Source of the DNA: an uncultured Mediterraneibacter sp.
Lineage (GTDB): Bacteria > Bacillota > Clostridia > Lachnospirales > Lachnospiraceae
DNA length: 64,000 nucleotides
Assembly: GCA_934309345.1 (NCBI GenBank)
Contig: CAKRDD010000013.1
Span: forward strand, 24,641 to 88,640
Reading direction: 5' to 3'
Shown piece after piece: positions 1-8,023 of this stretch. Positions within the stretch are counted from its first letter, which is position 1; every line of letters begins with the position of its first letter. The notes below the pieces were generated by a model. The model was not told where the DNA came from and ran no database searches. It was given only the letters and a program-made list of their open reading frames with translations. A program made the translations under genes and the position numbers.

Positions 1-386
1 CCTGACGGTGAATCCCAGGAACGGCCTCTTCTCCCTCTTCCGGCGGTCTGCTTATCTGCTACCGCAAGTGTACCTTCCAGTGCACCTTCATCTCCCATCT
101 GCTTGATCCTCAGATTTGTAGAATCTACCGAATCGTAATAAACGATGTTTCTTCCGGCCCACTGCGTATCCATCAGGCTATCGAGCTCTTCTTTCGTCAT
201 CACATCCGGACTATCTACGATGTGATACCCTTTATTCCGCACAGCTTCAACCTGATATCCTTCTTCCTGCAGCTGGCGGATTACTTTCCAGACAGCAGTT
301 CTTGACACCCCGAACTTTTCACAAAGCTGCTGGCCTGACACATATCCGTCCGCTTCCCTCAATAATTTTAATATTTCAGCTTTCAT
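1..386 (-). CDS. birA: BirA biotin protein ligase / biotin repressor, N-terminal part (gene runs off the window)
   Basis: About 128 codons are visible. Residues 1-60 form a winged-helix DNA-binding domain (VSGQQLCEKFGVSRTAVWK), and the catalytic domain follows, with the biotinyl-AMP loop GRGRRG at residues 116-121. Known role: BirA activates biotin to biotinyl-AMP, transfers it to carboxylase carrier domains, and represses biotin genes when loaded with biotinyl-AMP. The bifunctional form is indicated because the HTH is present. A BirA-operator-like site lies upstream of bioB at about 5.97 kb, so a target is in the same window. The ATG at 384-386 follows a GAGAGGTGG ribosome site. No strong promoter is seen between it and the argF terminator, so partial read-through from argF is possible. 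The C-terminus is missing because of the window edge. Confidence 0.95.
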   Translation of the reverse strand, partial: MKAEILKLLREADGYVSGQQLCEKFGVSRTAVWKVIRQLQEEGYQVEAVRNKGYHIVDSPDVMTKEELDSLMDTQWAGRNIVYYDSVDSTNLRIKQMGDEGALEGTLAVADKQTAGRGRRGRSWDSPS

Positions 387-423
387 TTTAATTCCACCTC
401 TCGTCAGACCTTTATACAAAAGA

Positions 424-460
424 AAGGTGTCTGTCCCATCTCTGGAATAACAGACACCTT
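424..460 (-). terminator. Intrinsic terminator of argF
   Basis: A perfect 11 bp stem (AAGGTGTCTGT / ACAGACACCTT) is followed on the minus strand by a T-rich tract (TTTCTTTTGT). It lies about 100 bases past the argF stop codon and just before birA. Confidence 0.85.
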
Positions 461-562
461 CTGCTCTTTCTTATTTTCCACAGAAGCAGGTCTGATCTTC
501 AACTCATTTATCATACCAAACTTCTGCTGATTTCTCAAGTTCGTCAAATAGATTGTATTCTC

Positions 563-1555
563 TTAGAACTCACCAAGTGTTGCAACCATGACTGCCTTGA
601 TCGTATGCATTCTGTTCTCAGCCTCATCGAATACTTTGGACTGTGCAGACTCGAATACTTCGTCTGTTACTTCCATATCTTCGATTCCGAAACGCTGTCC
701 CATCTCTGCTCCGATCTTTGTCTTCAGGTCATGGAATGCCGGCAGGCAATGCAGGAAAATAGCTGTATCTTTTGCATTTGCCATAACTTCTTTTGTTACC
801 TTATATGGTGAAAGTTCTTTGATTCTCTTCTCCCATACTTCATCCGGCTCGCCCATGGATACCCATACATCTGTATAGATAACATCTGCGTCCTTTGTTC
901 CTTCTTTTACATCTTCTGTCAGAGTAATTGTTGCTCCGGACTGTGCAGCATAACCTTTACAAGTTTCAACAAGCTCTTCGTTCGGGAAATATTCTTTCGT
1001 TGTACATGCTACGAAATGCATTCCAAGCTTAGAGCATGCGATCATCAGGGAATTGCCCATGTTAAACCTTGCATCTCCCATGTATACAAGCTTGCGGCCT
1101 TTGAGTTCTCCGAAATTCTCACGGATTGTCAGCATATCAGCCAGCATCTGTGTCGGATGGTATTCGTTTGTCAGACCGTTCCATACCGGTACTCCTGCAT
1201 ATTTCGCAAGGTCTTCTACGATTTCCTGACCGAATCCACGATACTCGATTCCGTCATACATTCTTCCAAGTACACGGGCAGTGTCTTCGATACTCTCTTT
1301 CTTTCCAATCTGAGAACCTGACGGATCAAGGTAAGTTGTTCCCATTCCCATGTCATGTGCTGCCACTTCGAATGCACAACGTGTTCTTGTACTTGTCTTC
1401 TCAAAGATCAGTGCAATGTTCTTGCCATGATAATGATCCACCGGTACTCCGTTTTTCTTCTTCTCTTTGAGGTCTGCTGCCAAGTCAAGCAGGTATGTAA
1501 TCTCCTCTGGTGTAAAATCCTTCAGTGTCAGAAAATTTCTTCCTTTTAAATCCAT
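563..1555 (-). CDS. argF: Ornithine carbamoyltransferase
   Basis: The 330-residue protein has the usual family length. It carries the carbamoyl-phosphate motif STRTR at 55-59, HPTQ at 133-136, the ornithine-side loop SMG near 233-235, and HCLP at 269-272. HCLP and SMG distinguish it from aspartate carbamoyltransferase. It makes citrulline from ornithine and carbamoyl phosphate in cytosolic arginine synthesis, or runs in reverse in the arginine deiminase pathway. The frame is open 27 codons further upstream. The ATG at 1555 is preferred because AAAGGAC precedes it and family homology begins at MDLKGR; the extra codons lie in the mRNA leader. It is monocistronic here, between its own promoter and terminator. 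Other arg genes are absent from the window. Confidence 0.95.
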   Translation of the reverse strand: MDLKGRNFLTLKDFTPEEITYLLDLAADLKEKKKNGVPVDHYHGKNIALIFEKTSTRTRCAFEVAAHDMGMGTTYLDPSGSQIGKKESIEDTARVLGRMYDGIEYRGFGQEIVEDLAKYAGVPVWNGLTNEYHPTQMLADMLTIRENFGELKGRKLVYMGDARFNMGNSLMIACSKLGMHFVACTTKEYFPNEELVETCKGYAAQSGATITLTEDVKEGTKDADVIYTDVWVSMGEPDEVWEKRIKELSPYKVTKEVMANAKDTAIFLHCLPAFHDLKTKIGAEMGQRFGIEDMEVTDEVFESAQSKVFDEAENRMHTIKAVMVATLGEF

Positions 1556-1652
1556 TGTTCTCGTCCTTTCTATTCTATAACTATATGAATCAGAACCCTC
1601 TCTGTCCTTCTCTTCTTCATATCTTTGAACCCACATTGTAACCGATGAATTT

Positions 1653-1682
1653 AGTATACTACATCTATGTATAAAAATGCAA
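1653..1682 (-). promoter_or_regulatory. argF promoter overlapped by an ARG-box-like operator
   Basis: Minus strand: -35 TTGCAT (1677-1682), 18 bp spacer, -10 TATACT (1653-1658). The stretch TTGCATTTTTATACATAG (1665-1682) resembles half-symmetric ArgR boxes of the TGAATN6ATTCA type. Further A/T-rich TGAATAAATATGTATAA-like motifs lie upstream at 1695-1730. Overlap with the -35 box suggests repression by arginine-bound ArgR. ArgR control is inferred; no argR is in the window. Confidence 0.6.
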
Positions 1683-1751
1683 CATAAACTTTATTTTACT
1701 CTTTTTTATACATATTTATTCATCATTTATACATTCTTTTATGCATTTTTA

Positions 1752-2540
1752 TTACTTCTTTCTTCTCTGTCTTCCTGCTTCGAACATCAGAACCGCCGCT
1801 GCAACCGCTGCGTTTAAGGATTCTGCCTCGCCTTCCATTGGAATACGGATCAGACAATCCGCGCAGTCTGCAACTTCATCACGAAGTCCGTTTCCTTCAT
1901 TTCCTATCAAAAATGCACAGCCGGTTGTATAATCTTCCTCGTCGTATGCATTTTTCCCATGCAGATGTGCTGCGTAAGCTTTAATGCCCTCATTCTGCAG
2001 CTCTTTGATCTTCTCCGGAAGATTCTCCACATAGAGGAACGGCATACGGAATACAGCTCCCATCGTGGAACGGATCACCTTTGGATTGTAGACATCCACG
2101 CAGTCTTTGCTCAATAAGATTCCGGTTACACCTGCTGCCTCAGCTGTTCTGAAAATAGTTCCGAGATTTCCCGGATCCTGCAGATTATCCAACACAATCA
2201 GATGTGGTGCCTTCTGATTTTTCACTTGCATTAAATCTTTCATTGTATAATCGAGCCTCTTTACGATTGCCAGAATTCCCTGTGGTGTCTTTGTATCTGA
2301 CACATAAGCGAACACAGTATCTGTCAGAAGCTCAACCGGTGCGTGCAATTTCTCTAAAAATTCTTTATTCTTCTTTGCAAAGCTTTCTGAAGCATATATT
2401 TTCTCAATTCGCTCTGCCGGAATCTCTTCTGTCATTCTTGGTCCTTCTACCAGAAAGATTCCTTTCTCATCTCTTAAGCGGCTCTTCTTCTGCAGCTTCG
2501 CCAGTTCTTTGATCTGTGCATTCGATGTACTTGTTATCAT
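1752..2540 (-). CDS. TrmH/SpoU-family RNA 2'-O-methyltransferase
   Basis: The 262-residue protein starts with a substrate-binding domain (ITSTSNAQIKELAKLQKKS...FLVEGPRM). The SpoU/TrmH knotted methyltransferase fold follows, with LDNLQDPGNLGTIFRTAEAAG (about 117-137), FLIGNEGNGL and IPMEGEAESLNAAVAAAVLMFE near the C-terminus. The family uses SAM to methylate 2'-hydroxyls of rRNA or tRNA; the exact target cannot be told from sequence. The gene starts 3 bases after the ktrA stop, with its GGAG site inside the ktrA end, so it is probably translated as the last gene of a ktrB-ktrA-methyltransferase operon. Confidence 0.9.
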   Translation of the reverse strand: MITSTSNAQIKELAKLQKKSRLRDEKGIFLVEGPRMTEEIPAERIEKIYASESFAKKNKEFLEKLHAPVELLTDTVFAYVSDTKTPQGILAIVKRLDYTMKDLMQVKNQKAPHLIVLDNLQDPGNLGTIFRTAEAAGVTGILLSKDCVDVYNPKVIRSTMGAVFRMPFLYVENLPEKIKELQNEGIKAYAAHLHGKNAYDEEDYTTGCAFLIGNEGNGLRDEVADCADCLIRIPMEGEAESLNAAVAAAVLMFEAGRQRRKK

Positions 2541-2543
2541 AAT

Positions 2544-3200
2544 CTATTTCTCCAATTTTCCAATTTTTTCGAGTACTTTATTCGCTCCGACCAGAATCAA
2601 TAGTGCATCTTCCGGAAGCGGCATCTGTGGATCGAGCTCTACATTAACATTTCCATCCTGCATAGTTCCCACCACGGTAACTCCATATTTCGTACGGATC
2701 TGTAACTCTGACATGCTATGATTGACCCACGGTTTTGGTACAGCAATCTCTACCATACTATAATCATTTGACAATTCGATCCAGTCTGTGAATTCTGTTG
2801 CCATAAGACTTTTGGCAACCCTGCTGCCCATCTCAATCTCTGGATATACAATCGTATCTGCCCCGACTTTCTTCAATATAGTTCCCTGTAATTTATTCTT
2901 TGCTTTGGCAACAACCATTGGAATTCCTATTTCTTTGCAAAGCAGAGTCGCCATGATCCCTGCCTCAAGATTCTCTGCAACTCCGATGATCGCCCCGTCC
3001 AGATTCCTTGTTCCAAGTGTACTCAATGCCTCTTTCTCAGTAATATCTGCTGTGATTGCATAAGTCACTTTATCTGCGATCTCCTGAATCGTCTCCTGTG
3101 ATTTATCTACAACGATCACATCACATCCCATACTCTCAAGTGTCAGTGCCACACTCCGCCCAAAGCTTCCAAGCCCAAGAACTGCAAACTGCTTTCTCAT
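2544..3200 (-). CDS. ktrA: KtrA/TrkA-type potassium channel regulatory subunit
   Basis: The 218-residue soluble protein has an N-terminal RCK Rossmann domain (GLGSFG at 8-13, acidic end of the second strand at VVDKS) and a C-terminal TrkA_C domain from about 135. Known role: KtrA rings bind ATP/ADP or NAD(H) and gate the membrane subunit KtrB, in many Firmicutes also responding to c-di-AMP. The adjacent upstream gene is the matching pore subunit, 72 bases away and co-directional. AGGAG precedes the ATG. No truncation is seen. Confidence 0.93.
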   Translation of the reverse strand: MRKQFAVLGLGSFGRSVALTLESMGCDVIVVDKSQETIQEIADKVTYAITADITEKEALSTLGTRNLDGAIIGVAENLEAGIMATLLCKEIGIPMVVAKAKNKLQGTILKKVGADTIVYPEIEMGSRVAKSLMATEFTDWIELSNDYSMVEIAVPKPWVNHSMSELQIRTKYGVTVVGTMQDGNVNVELDPQMPLPEDALLILVGANKVLEKIGKLEK

Positions 3201-3272
3201 TGTTTTCTCCTTCTTATTCCATGCTTTTTCTTATCTTTATTCCGTTTCTTTTATCTTCTCTTTTATCTTTTC

Positions 3273-4679
3273 TTATCCAACCATGATCTTTGCTTCCGGC
3301 AGAGTACGGAACTGATTCTTCTTATCTGCATGACCGGAAAATATAAGTGCCATCGTCATTGGTCCGATTCGTCCGATATACATCATGATCATCAGCACAA
3401 CATGACTGATATCACTAAGCGCTGGCGTCAGATCTGCTGTCAGACCTACCGTCGCCATTGCTGAAGTTGCCTCATACATAAGATCCAGGAATTTCTGATG
3501 CGGTTCGATCACGGTCATTACCGTAACACCAAACAACCAGAATACAAATGTCACAAGTGTGATCGTCATCCCTACTCTTATAATTTCGAATGTGATTTTT
3601 CTTCCATAACATTCCGTATCTTTGTTTCCTCTCAAGACAGAAATCGCTGTAAGCAAGAGAACTGCAACTGTTGTTGTCTTGATACCACCTGCAGTTCCTG
3701 CCGGTGAACCACCGATGATCATCAACATGCAGGCAAACAGCTTCGAACCATTCGTAAGACCTGACTGGGAGATACTTGCAAATCCCGCTGTTCTCGTCGT
3801 CACAGACTGGAAAAGAGATGCCTGTAATTTTCCCGCAACACTTAATGTTCCCATTGTTGCCGGATTATGATGTTCTAGCAGATAGAATCCTACAGTTCCC
3901 AATGTAAGAAGGAACAGCGTCATTGTCAGAACGATCTTACTCTGCAGACTCAGTCTTGTAATTGTTCTTCCTGCCGGACGTTTTCCCCTGGACTGAACTG
4001 TCATCTTTATATTTTTAGCAATATCTATCCAGACCGGATAACCGAGTCCACTGAGAATGACAAGCACTGCTGTCGTGATCGTGATGACCGGCGTATCTAC
4101 ATATCTCATAAAACTTGAATCGCCAAGAATGTCCACACCCGCATTACAGAATGCTGAGATAGAATGGAATACCGCATAACAGATTCCTTTTCCAATTCCA
4201 TATTCCGGAACAAACTGGATTGCATATCCGATTGCCCCAATTCCTTCTACAAGAAATGTTCCCCACAGGACTCTTTCAATAAACTTGATCAATCCCTGAA
4301 GCGTAGACAGACCGTAAGCTTCCTGGATCACGATTCTCTCTTTCATATTGATTCTTCTTCCAAGCAGGATAAAAAATGCAGTTGTACATGCAATGATTCC
4401 AAGTCCACCAATCTGGATCAGTATAAGCAGGATCACTTTTCCTGCCACAGTAAATTGCGCCGCCGGAACAACCGTCACAAGTCCTGTCACACAGACACAG
4501 GTTACAGCTGTAAACAGTGCATCAATATAGCGGATCGGCTGATGGTTCGAAAACGGAAGCCATAAAAGCAGACTCCCCAACAGAATCACACCAAAGAATC
4601 CGATTGAAATGATCCGCACCGTATTCCATTTTGCTTTTCTCGCCTTTCTCCTGTCTTCATCTATATAAAATCCATACAT
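3273..4679 (-). CDS. ktrB: KtrB/TrkH-family potassium transporter pore subunit
   Basis: The 468-residue polytopic membrane protein has the four M1-P-M2 repeats of the Trk/Ktr/HKT superfamily. The filter glycine of each repeat can be seen in CVCVTGLVTV, SAFCNAGVDIL, TTRTAGFASI and AMATVGLTADL. It takes up K+, often Na+-dependent, across the plasma membrane with KtrA encoded just downstream. It ends with LPEAKIMVG, close to the known KtrB C-terminal pattern. The start MYGFYIDED is preceded by GAGGGAA. A short leader ORF (4657-4722) with a better Shine-Dalgarno overlaps this start. Confidence 0.93.
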   Translation of the reverse strand: MYGFYIDEDRRKARKAKWNTVRIISIGFFGVILLGSLLLWLPFSNHQPIRYIDALFTAVTCVCVTGLVTVVPAAQFTVAGKVILLILIQIGGLGIIACTTAFFILLGRRINMKERIVIQEAYGLSTLQGLIKFIERVLWGTFLVEGIGAIGYAIQFVPEYGIGKGICYAVFHSISAFCNAGVDILGDSSFMRYVDTPVITITTAVLVILSGLGYPVWIDIAKNIKMTVQSRGKRPAGRTITRLSLQSKIVLTMTLFLLTLGTVGFYLLEHHNPATMGTLSVAGKLQASLFQSVTTRTAGFASISQSGLTNGSKLFACMLMIIGGSPAGTAGGIKTTTVAVLLLTAISVLRGNKDTECYGRKITFEIIRVGMTITLVTFVFWLFGVTVMTVIEPHQKFLDLMYEATSAMATVGLTADLTPALSDISHVVLMIMMYIGRIGPMTMALIFSGHADKKNQFRTLPEAKIMVG

Positions 4680-4722
4680 TGTTGCTTTCCCTCGCTCTCA
4701 CACGGCAATTGTTAGATTCCAT
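4657..4722 (-). CDS. Possible 21-codon leader peptide overlapping the ktrB start
   Basis: An ATG at 4722 lies 10 bases after a near-ideal ribosome site (AGGAGG). It opens a 21-codon frame (MESNNCRVRAR...) that ends inside codon 8 of ktrB, in another frame. The strong site has no other gene to serve, so translational coupling to ktrB or a regulatory upstream ORF is possible. No homology is recognised and chance cannot be excluded. Confidence 0.35.
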   Translation of the reverse strand: MESNNCRVRARESNNVWILYR

Positions 4723-4762
4723 GTTACCACTCCCTCCTATCATCCGCAAGTAAAAGTGGATA

Positions 4763-4815
4763 AAACGAAAGATACGCCACTCTGATTCATCCTCAGAACA
4801 GCGTATCCTTCGTTT
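4763..4815 (-). terminator. Terminator downstream of bioB
   Basis: A 15 bp stem (AAACGAAAGATACGC / GCGTATCCTTCGTTT, one mismatch) sits 38 bases after the bioB stop. The T-rich tail is short (TTTATCC), so termination may be incomplete and ktrB could be partly read from bioB. Confidence 0.65.
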
Positions 4816-4853
4816 GGCGGTTTATTTAAAATTATAGTATAGTTCTAATATTT

Positions 4854-5849
4854 TTAGTGATCTGTAGACTCGATCTCTCCATCGAATCCTGCTTCTTTTA
4901 TCATTCTCATTGTGTCATCGATTCCCTGGCCTCCGGCAGTCAGATAACCGGATGCAAAGATAGAATCAACAACTTTGAAAAGTTCCGGTTCCATCCCCTT
5001 GAAATAAACTTCTCTTCCTGCTGCACAGCGGATATCAGACTTCGGAACCATCAATCTTGCCAGGCAAAGAACCTTCATACAGTAATCCGGTGTCAGTTCA
5101 GAGATATCACGGTCTGCCAGTTTTGTTCCCGGAATCGGAAGAAGGAAATTGATCGGAACAGACTCCGGATTGATCTCACGGAGATCCATCAGCATATCAA
5201 CGATATCTTCCTTGCTCTCTCCCATACCAACGATTCCACCACTGCAGATCTCGAATCCAAGTCCCTGAAGCATCTTGATGTTATTCACACGCTGATCATA
5301 AGTATGTGTTGTACAGATCTCCGGATAGAAAGAACGACTGCTGTTCAGATTATGGTTGATACGGTCAAGTCCTGCTTCTTTCAGGATTCTTGCCTGTTTC
5401 TCTGTCAGGAAACCGATGGAACAGCAGATCTGTGTATCTTTCTTCTTCATCTCACGGATACGGTCTGCAAGATCTTCAATCTCCTCGTCTGAGAATCCGA
5501 TTCCACTCAGTCCGATACAATGTCTTGCAAGATGTTTCTCATCTACCAGATCATTATCTCCATAAAGCTTTTCATCTGATACTCTCTTATACTTCTCGAT
5601 CTCTGCCTGAGAATCCTTGGACTGTGCACAGTAAGCACAGTTCTGTGTACAGTTTCCACTACGAACATTTGTCAGAAGCTGAACGCTTACTTTCTTCCCT
5701 TTGTATTTTGTACGAAGTGCATAAGCACACTCCATCAGACTGTCCATCTCCTCCTCCGGGAGATTCAGCACTTCAACTGCTTCTTCTCTTGTAAGCGGAC
5801 ATTCTTCATCCCAGTTTTTCAGTAATGTATGAATGGATCTGTTTGACAT
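4854..5849 (-). CDS. bioB: Biotin synthase
   Basis: The 331-residue radical SAM enzyme has the cluster motif CTQNCAYC (Cys 67, 71, 74) and the BioB signatures YCAQS, HNLNSSRSFYPEICTTHTYDQR and PINFLLPIPGTKL. It inserts sulfur into dethiobiotin to give biotin using an auxiliary Fe-S cluster. No other bio gene (bioA, bioD, bioF) is in the window, so de novo synthesis here is unproven; it may use imported dethiobiotin. Start: ATG at 5849 after AAAGGG. The upstream promoter carries a BirA operator, so it is probably repressed when biotin is plentiful. Confidence 0.96.
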   Translation of the reverse strand: MSNRSIHTLLKNWDEECPLTREEAVEVLNLPEEEMDSLMECAYALRTKYKGKKVSVQLLTNVRSGNCTQNCAYCAQSKDSQAEIEKYKRVSDEKLYGDNDLVDEKHLARHCIGLSGIGFSDEEIEDLADRIREMKKKDTQICCSIGFLTEKQARILKEAGLDRINHNLNSSRSFYPEICTTHTYDQRVNNIKMLQGLGFEICSGGIVGMGESKEDIVDMLMDLREINPESVPINFLLPIPGTKLADRDISELTPDYCMKVLCLARLMVPKSDIRCAAGREVYFKGMEPELFKVVDSIFASGYLTAGGQGIDDTMRMIKEAGFDGEIESTDH

Positions 5850-5949
5850 GGTATATTTCCCTTTCTTCTGCTTCTATGAGTATAACAATATTCTCCAACA
5901 CATCTTCTGCGTTATTGTACTGTTGATTCTATTTACAACATATGAAAAT

Positions 5950-6002
5950 AGTATAGCCATGTCTTTTTCGATTGTCAACCTTTTCTTTATTTGAGTTGAC
6001 AT
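5950..6002 (-). promoter_or_regulatory. bioB promoter with BirA operator
   Basis: Minus strand: -35 TTGACA (5973-5978), 17 bp spacer, -10 TATACT (5950-5955). An inverted repeat TGTCAAC (5973-5979) - 15 bases - GTTGACA (5995-6001) matches the architecture of the Bacillus BirA operator, GTTAAC-N15-GTTAAC. Its promoter-proximal arm coincides with the -35 box, so bound BirA would block RNA polymerase. Binding itself is inferred. Confidence 0.8.
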
Positions 6003-6021
6003 CTTTATTATTTCTAGAACA

Positions 6022-6093
6022 AAGAATGTGCCTTGCACATTCTTGCGCCTGCGGCGGTCGCTTGCGACATCTACATTGTACGCCGCAGTGCGC
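6022..6093. repeat. Cluster of nested intergenic palindromes
   Basis: Three inverted repeats in a row: AAGAATGTGC/GCACATTCTT (6022-6044), TGCGGCG/CGCCGCA (6050-6087), and inside it GTCGC/GCGAC (6057-6068). It lies between the BirA operator and the response-regulator terminator. Similar AATGTGC..GCACA motifs occur near 53.03 and 62.63 kb. Origin unknown, possibly a decayed palindromic repeat. No gene is seen in 5850-6188. Confidence 0.55.
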
Positions 6094-6108
6094 ATCCTTA
6101 GCGGAGCG

Positions 6109-6150
6109 TTTTTTGTATATTAGGAAAGCACTTTCCTAATATACAAAAAA
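6109..6150. terminator. Bidirectional terminator between the response regulator and bioB
   Basis: A perfect 19 bp inverted repeat with a GCAC loop: TTTTTTGTATATTAGGAAA pairs with its complement, giving A-tract/T-tract on both sides. It is 38 bases after the response-regulator stop. Confidence 0.85.
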
Positions 6151-6188
6151 GAACCCCACCATTCACTGGCAGAGTCCTCTCTTTCTTC

Positions 6189-6881
6189 TTATACTTTAAA
6201 TCTGTATCCCACACCCCAGATTGTCTCAATATACTGTGGATGTGAAGTATCATATTCAATCTTCTCACGGATCTTCTTAATATGTACTGTAACGGTTGCA
6301 ATGTCTCCGATCGACTCCATATCCCAGATCTCACGGAAAAGCTCTTCCTTGCTGTACACATGATTCGGATGTCCTGCAAGGAATGTCAGCAGGTCAAATT
6401 CTTTCGTTGTGAAAGACTTCTCTTCTCCGTTCACCCATACACGACGTGCTGTCTTATCGATCTTCAGACCACGGATCTCAATCACTTCATTCTGTTCCAC
6501 GTTACTTCCGATCAGTCTCTCATATCTTGCAAGATGTGCTTTCACACGAGCCACAAGCTCACTTGGACTGAACGGTTTTGTCATATAATCATCTGCACCG
6601 AGTCCAAGTCCTCGGATCTTATCAATATCATCCTTCTTCGCTGAAACCATAATGATCGGTGTATTCTTCTGGCTACGAATCTGGCGGCAGATCTCGAATC
6701 CATCTACTCCCGGAAGCATCAGATCCAGAATGATCAGATCAAATTCTCCATCAAGCCCTTTCTTAAGTCCTATCTCTCCATCATTCGCAACCTCGACTTC
6801 AAAGCCACTCAGTTCCAGATAATCTTTCTCAAGATCTGCAATGCTTTCCTCGTCTTCTACGATTAAAATACGTTTACTCAT
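6189..6881 (-). CDS. OmpR/PhoB-family response regulator
   Basis: The 230-residue protein has a receiver domain (DE at 10-11, phospho-acceptor Asp53 in DLIILDLMLP, SAK at 80-82) and a C-terminal winged-helix domain (VWVNGEEKSFTTKEFDLLTFLAGHPNHVYSKEELFREIWD... TVTVHIKKIREKIE ... VGYRFKV). It is a DNA-binding transcription regulator phosphorylated by the kinase encoded just upstream. Its start overlaps the kinase end by 8 bases, so the two are translationally coupled. The regulon cannot be deduced from the sequence; cell-envelope or antimicrobial response is only a guess. Confidence 0.93.
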   Translation of the reverse strand: MSKRILIVEDEESIADLEKDYLELSGFEVEVANDGEIGLKKGLDGEFDLIILDLMLPGVDGFEICRQIRSQKNTPIIMVSAKKDDIDKIRGLGLGADDYMTKPFSPSELVARVKAHLARYERLIGSNVEQNEVIEIRGLKIDKTARRVWVNGEEKSFTTKEFDLLTFLAGHPNHVYSKEELFREIWDMESIGDIATVTVHIKKIREKIEYDTSHPQYIETIWGVGYRFKV

Positions 6882-7932
6882 CTTCTACGGGTACCTCCTG
6901 ATATTTTCTTATTACAAAATACATCGTGGTTCCAACGCCCTCTTCGCTGGTTGCCCAGATCTTTCCTCCGTGCTCTTCCACAATCTTCTTCACGATAGAA
7001 AGACCGATGCCGCTTCCTCCTTTGGAAGAATTCCTTGAAGCATCTGTCCGGTAGAAACGGTCGAAGATATTCGGCAGATCCTTCGCTGCAATGCCCTTTC
7101 CGTTATCTCCCAGTTCTACCTGAATAAAGTCTCCCACGTCCTTTACATCCATCGTAATCTTCACCTTCGGCTTATCTGTATATTTGATAGAATTTGATAC
7201 GATGTTATTGATGACTCTTCGAAGCTGCTCCGGATCTACGATTACCTTGCTGTCCTCTTCCATAAAGTTCCTGTAGGTAAATTCAGCTCCTTTTGATTCC
7301 AGTTCCACACTTAAATCCTCCGCACAATCTGCGAAATATCCCTTCGCAGAGATCGTTGTGAAATTATACGGAATTCGATTCGTATCAATCTTTGAATAAA
7401 GCGTCAGTTCATTGATCAGAAGATTCATCTCATTAGCTTTATTATAAATGGTTCTGATGTATCTGTCCATCTTTTCCGGTGTATCTGCCACTCCATCCAT
7501 GATTCCTTCCACATAGCCTTTGATCGCTGTGATCGGTGTCTTCAGATCATGTGAAATATTACTGATGAGTTCCTTATTCTCTCTGTCAAATGCGACTTTC
7601 TCTTCCGCCTGTGCCTTCAGTCTGAGGCGCATCTCTTCGAAGTCCTGGCAAAGTTGTCCGATCTCGTCATTTGATTCTGCCTTGATCTCAAAGTCAAGAT
7701 TTCCTTCCTTGATGTTACGCGCAGCTCTCTGGAGTTTCTCCAACGGGACTGATACCGATCTGTAGATCCACAAGATCAGAAATGCTGTTGTAATAACAAC
7801 CGCGATCAGATACAACTGCTGTATCTCTGCTCCTCTCCCCGGGGCAAATGCATGCATTGCAATCAACGCAAATGTTGCCGGAAAAATCATAACTACTACA
7901 AATGCAATAATCAGTTTGGTACGTAATTTCAT
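6874..7932 (-). CDS. Membrane sensor histidine kinase (HAMP, HisKA, HATPase)
   Basis: 352 residues: TM1 about 7-28, a very short extracytoplasmic loop of about 11 residues, TM2 about 40-58, HAMP about 59-111, H-box SNISHDLKTPI with His128, N-box near IVSNSIKYTD, G1 DNGKGIA and G2 GGSGIGLSIVKK. The tiny external loop suggests intramembrane sensing or signal input from a partner protein. It phosphorylates the overlapping response regulator. Kinase-before-regulator order is less common than the reverse. AAAGGAG precedes the ATG. No clear promoter lies between the metK terminator and this gene, so read-through from metK is possible. Confidence 0.92.
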   Translation of the reverse strand: MKLRTKLIIAFVVVMIFPATFALIAMHAFAPGRGAEIQQLYLIAVVITTAFLILWIYRSVSVPLEKLQRAARNIKEGNLDFEIKAESNDEIGQLCQDFEEMRLRLKAQAEEKVAFDRENKELISNISHDLKTPITAIKGYVEGIMDGVADTPEKMDRYIRTIYNKANEMNLLINELTLYSKIDTNRIPYNFTTISAKGYFADCAEDLSVELESKGAEFTYRNFMEEDSKVIVDPEQLRRVINNIVSNSIKYTDKPKVKITMDVKDVGDFIQVELGDNGKGIAAKDLPNIFDRFYRTDASRNSSKGGSGIGLSIVKKIVEEHGGKIWATSEEGVGTTMYFVIRKYQEVPVEDE

Positions 7933-7958
7933 AGAAGCATCTCCTTTCCGTATTGAAA

Positions 7959-7996
7959 AAGGTGCCTGACACTTTATGACGGGTGTCAGGCACCTT
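7959..7996 (-). terminator. metK terminator
   Basis: A perfect 14 bp stem (AAGGTGCCTGACAC / GTGTCAGGCACCTT) is followed on the minus strand by TTTTTC. It begins 27 bases after the metK stop. Confidence 0.9.
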
Positions 7997-8023
7997 CCGG
8001 TGCTTGTATCAGATATTTCTATC

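Noticed and set aside
5874..6095. Open frame in the bioB promoter region
   Set aside because: It covers the BirA operator, promoter and palindromes, has no ribosome site and low-quality composition.
6098..6379. A minus-strand frame beginning in the response-regulator gene
   Set aside because: It lies in another frame of the regulator's DNA-binding domain and then in a terminator; no family match.
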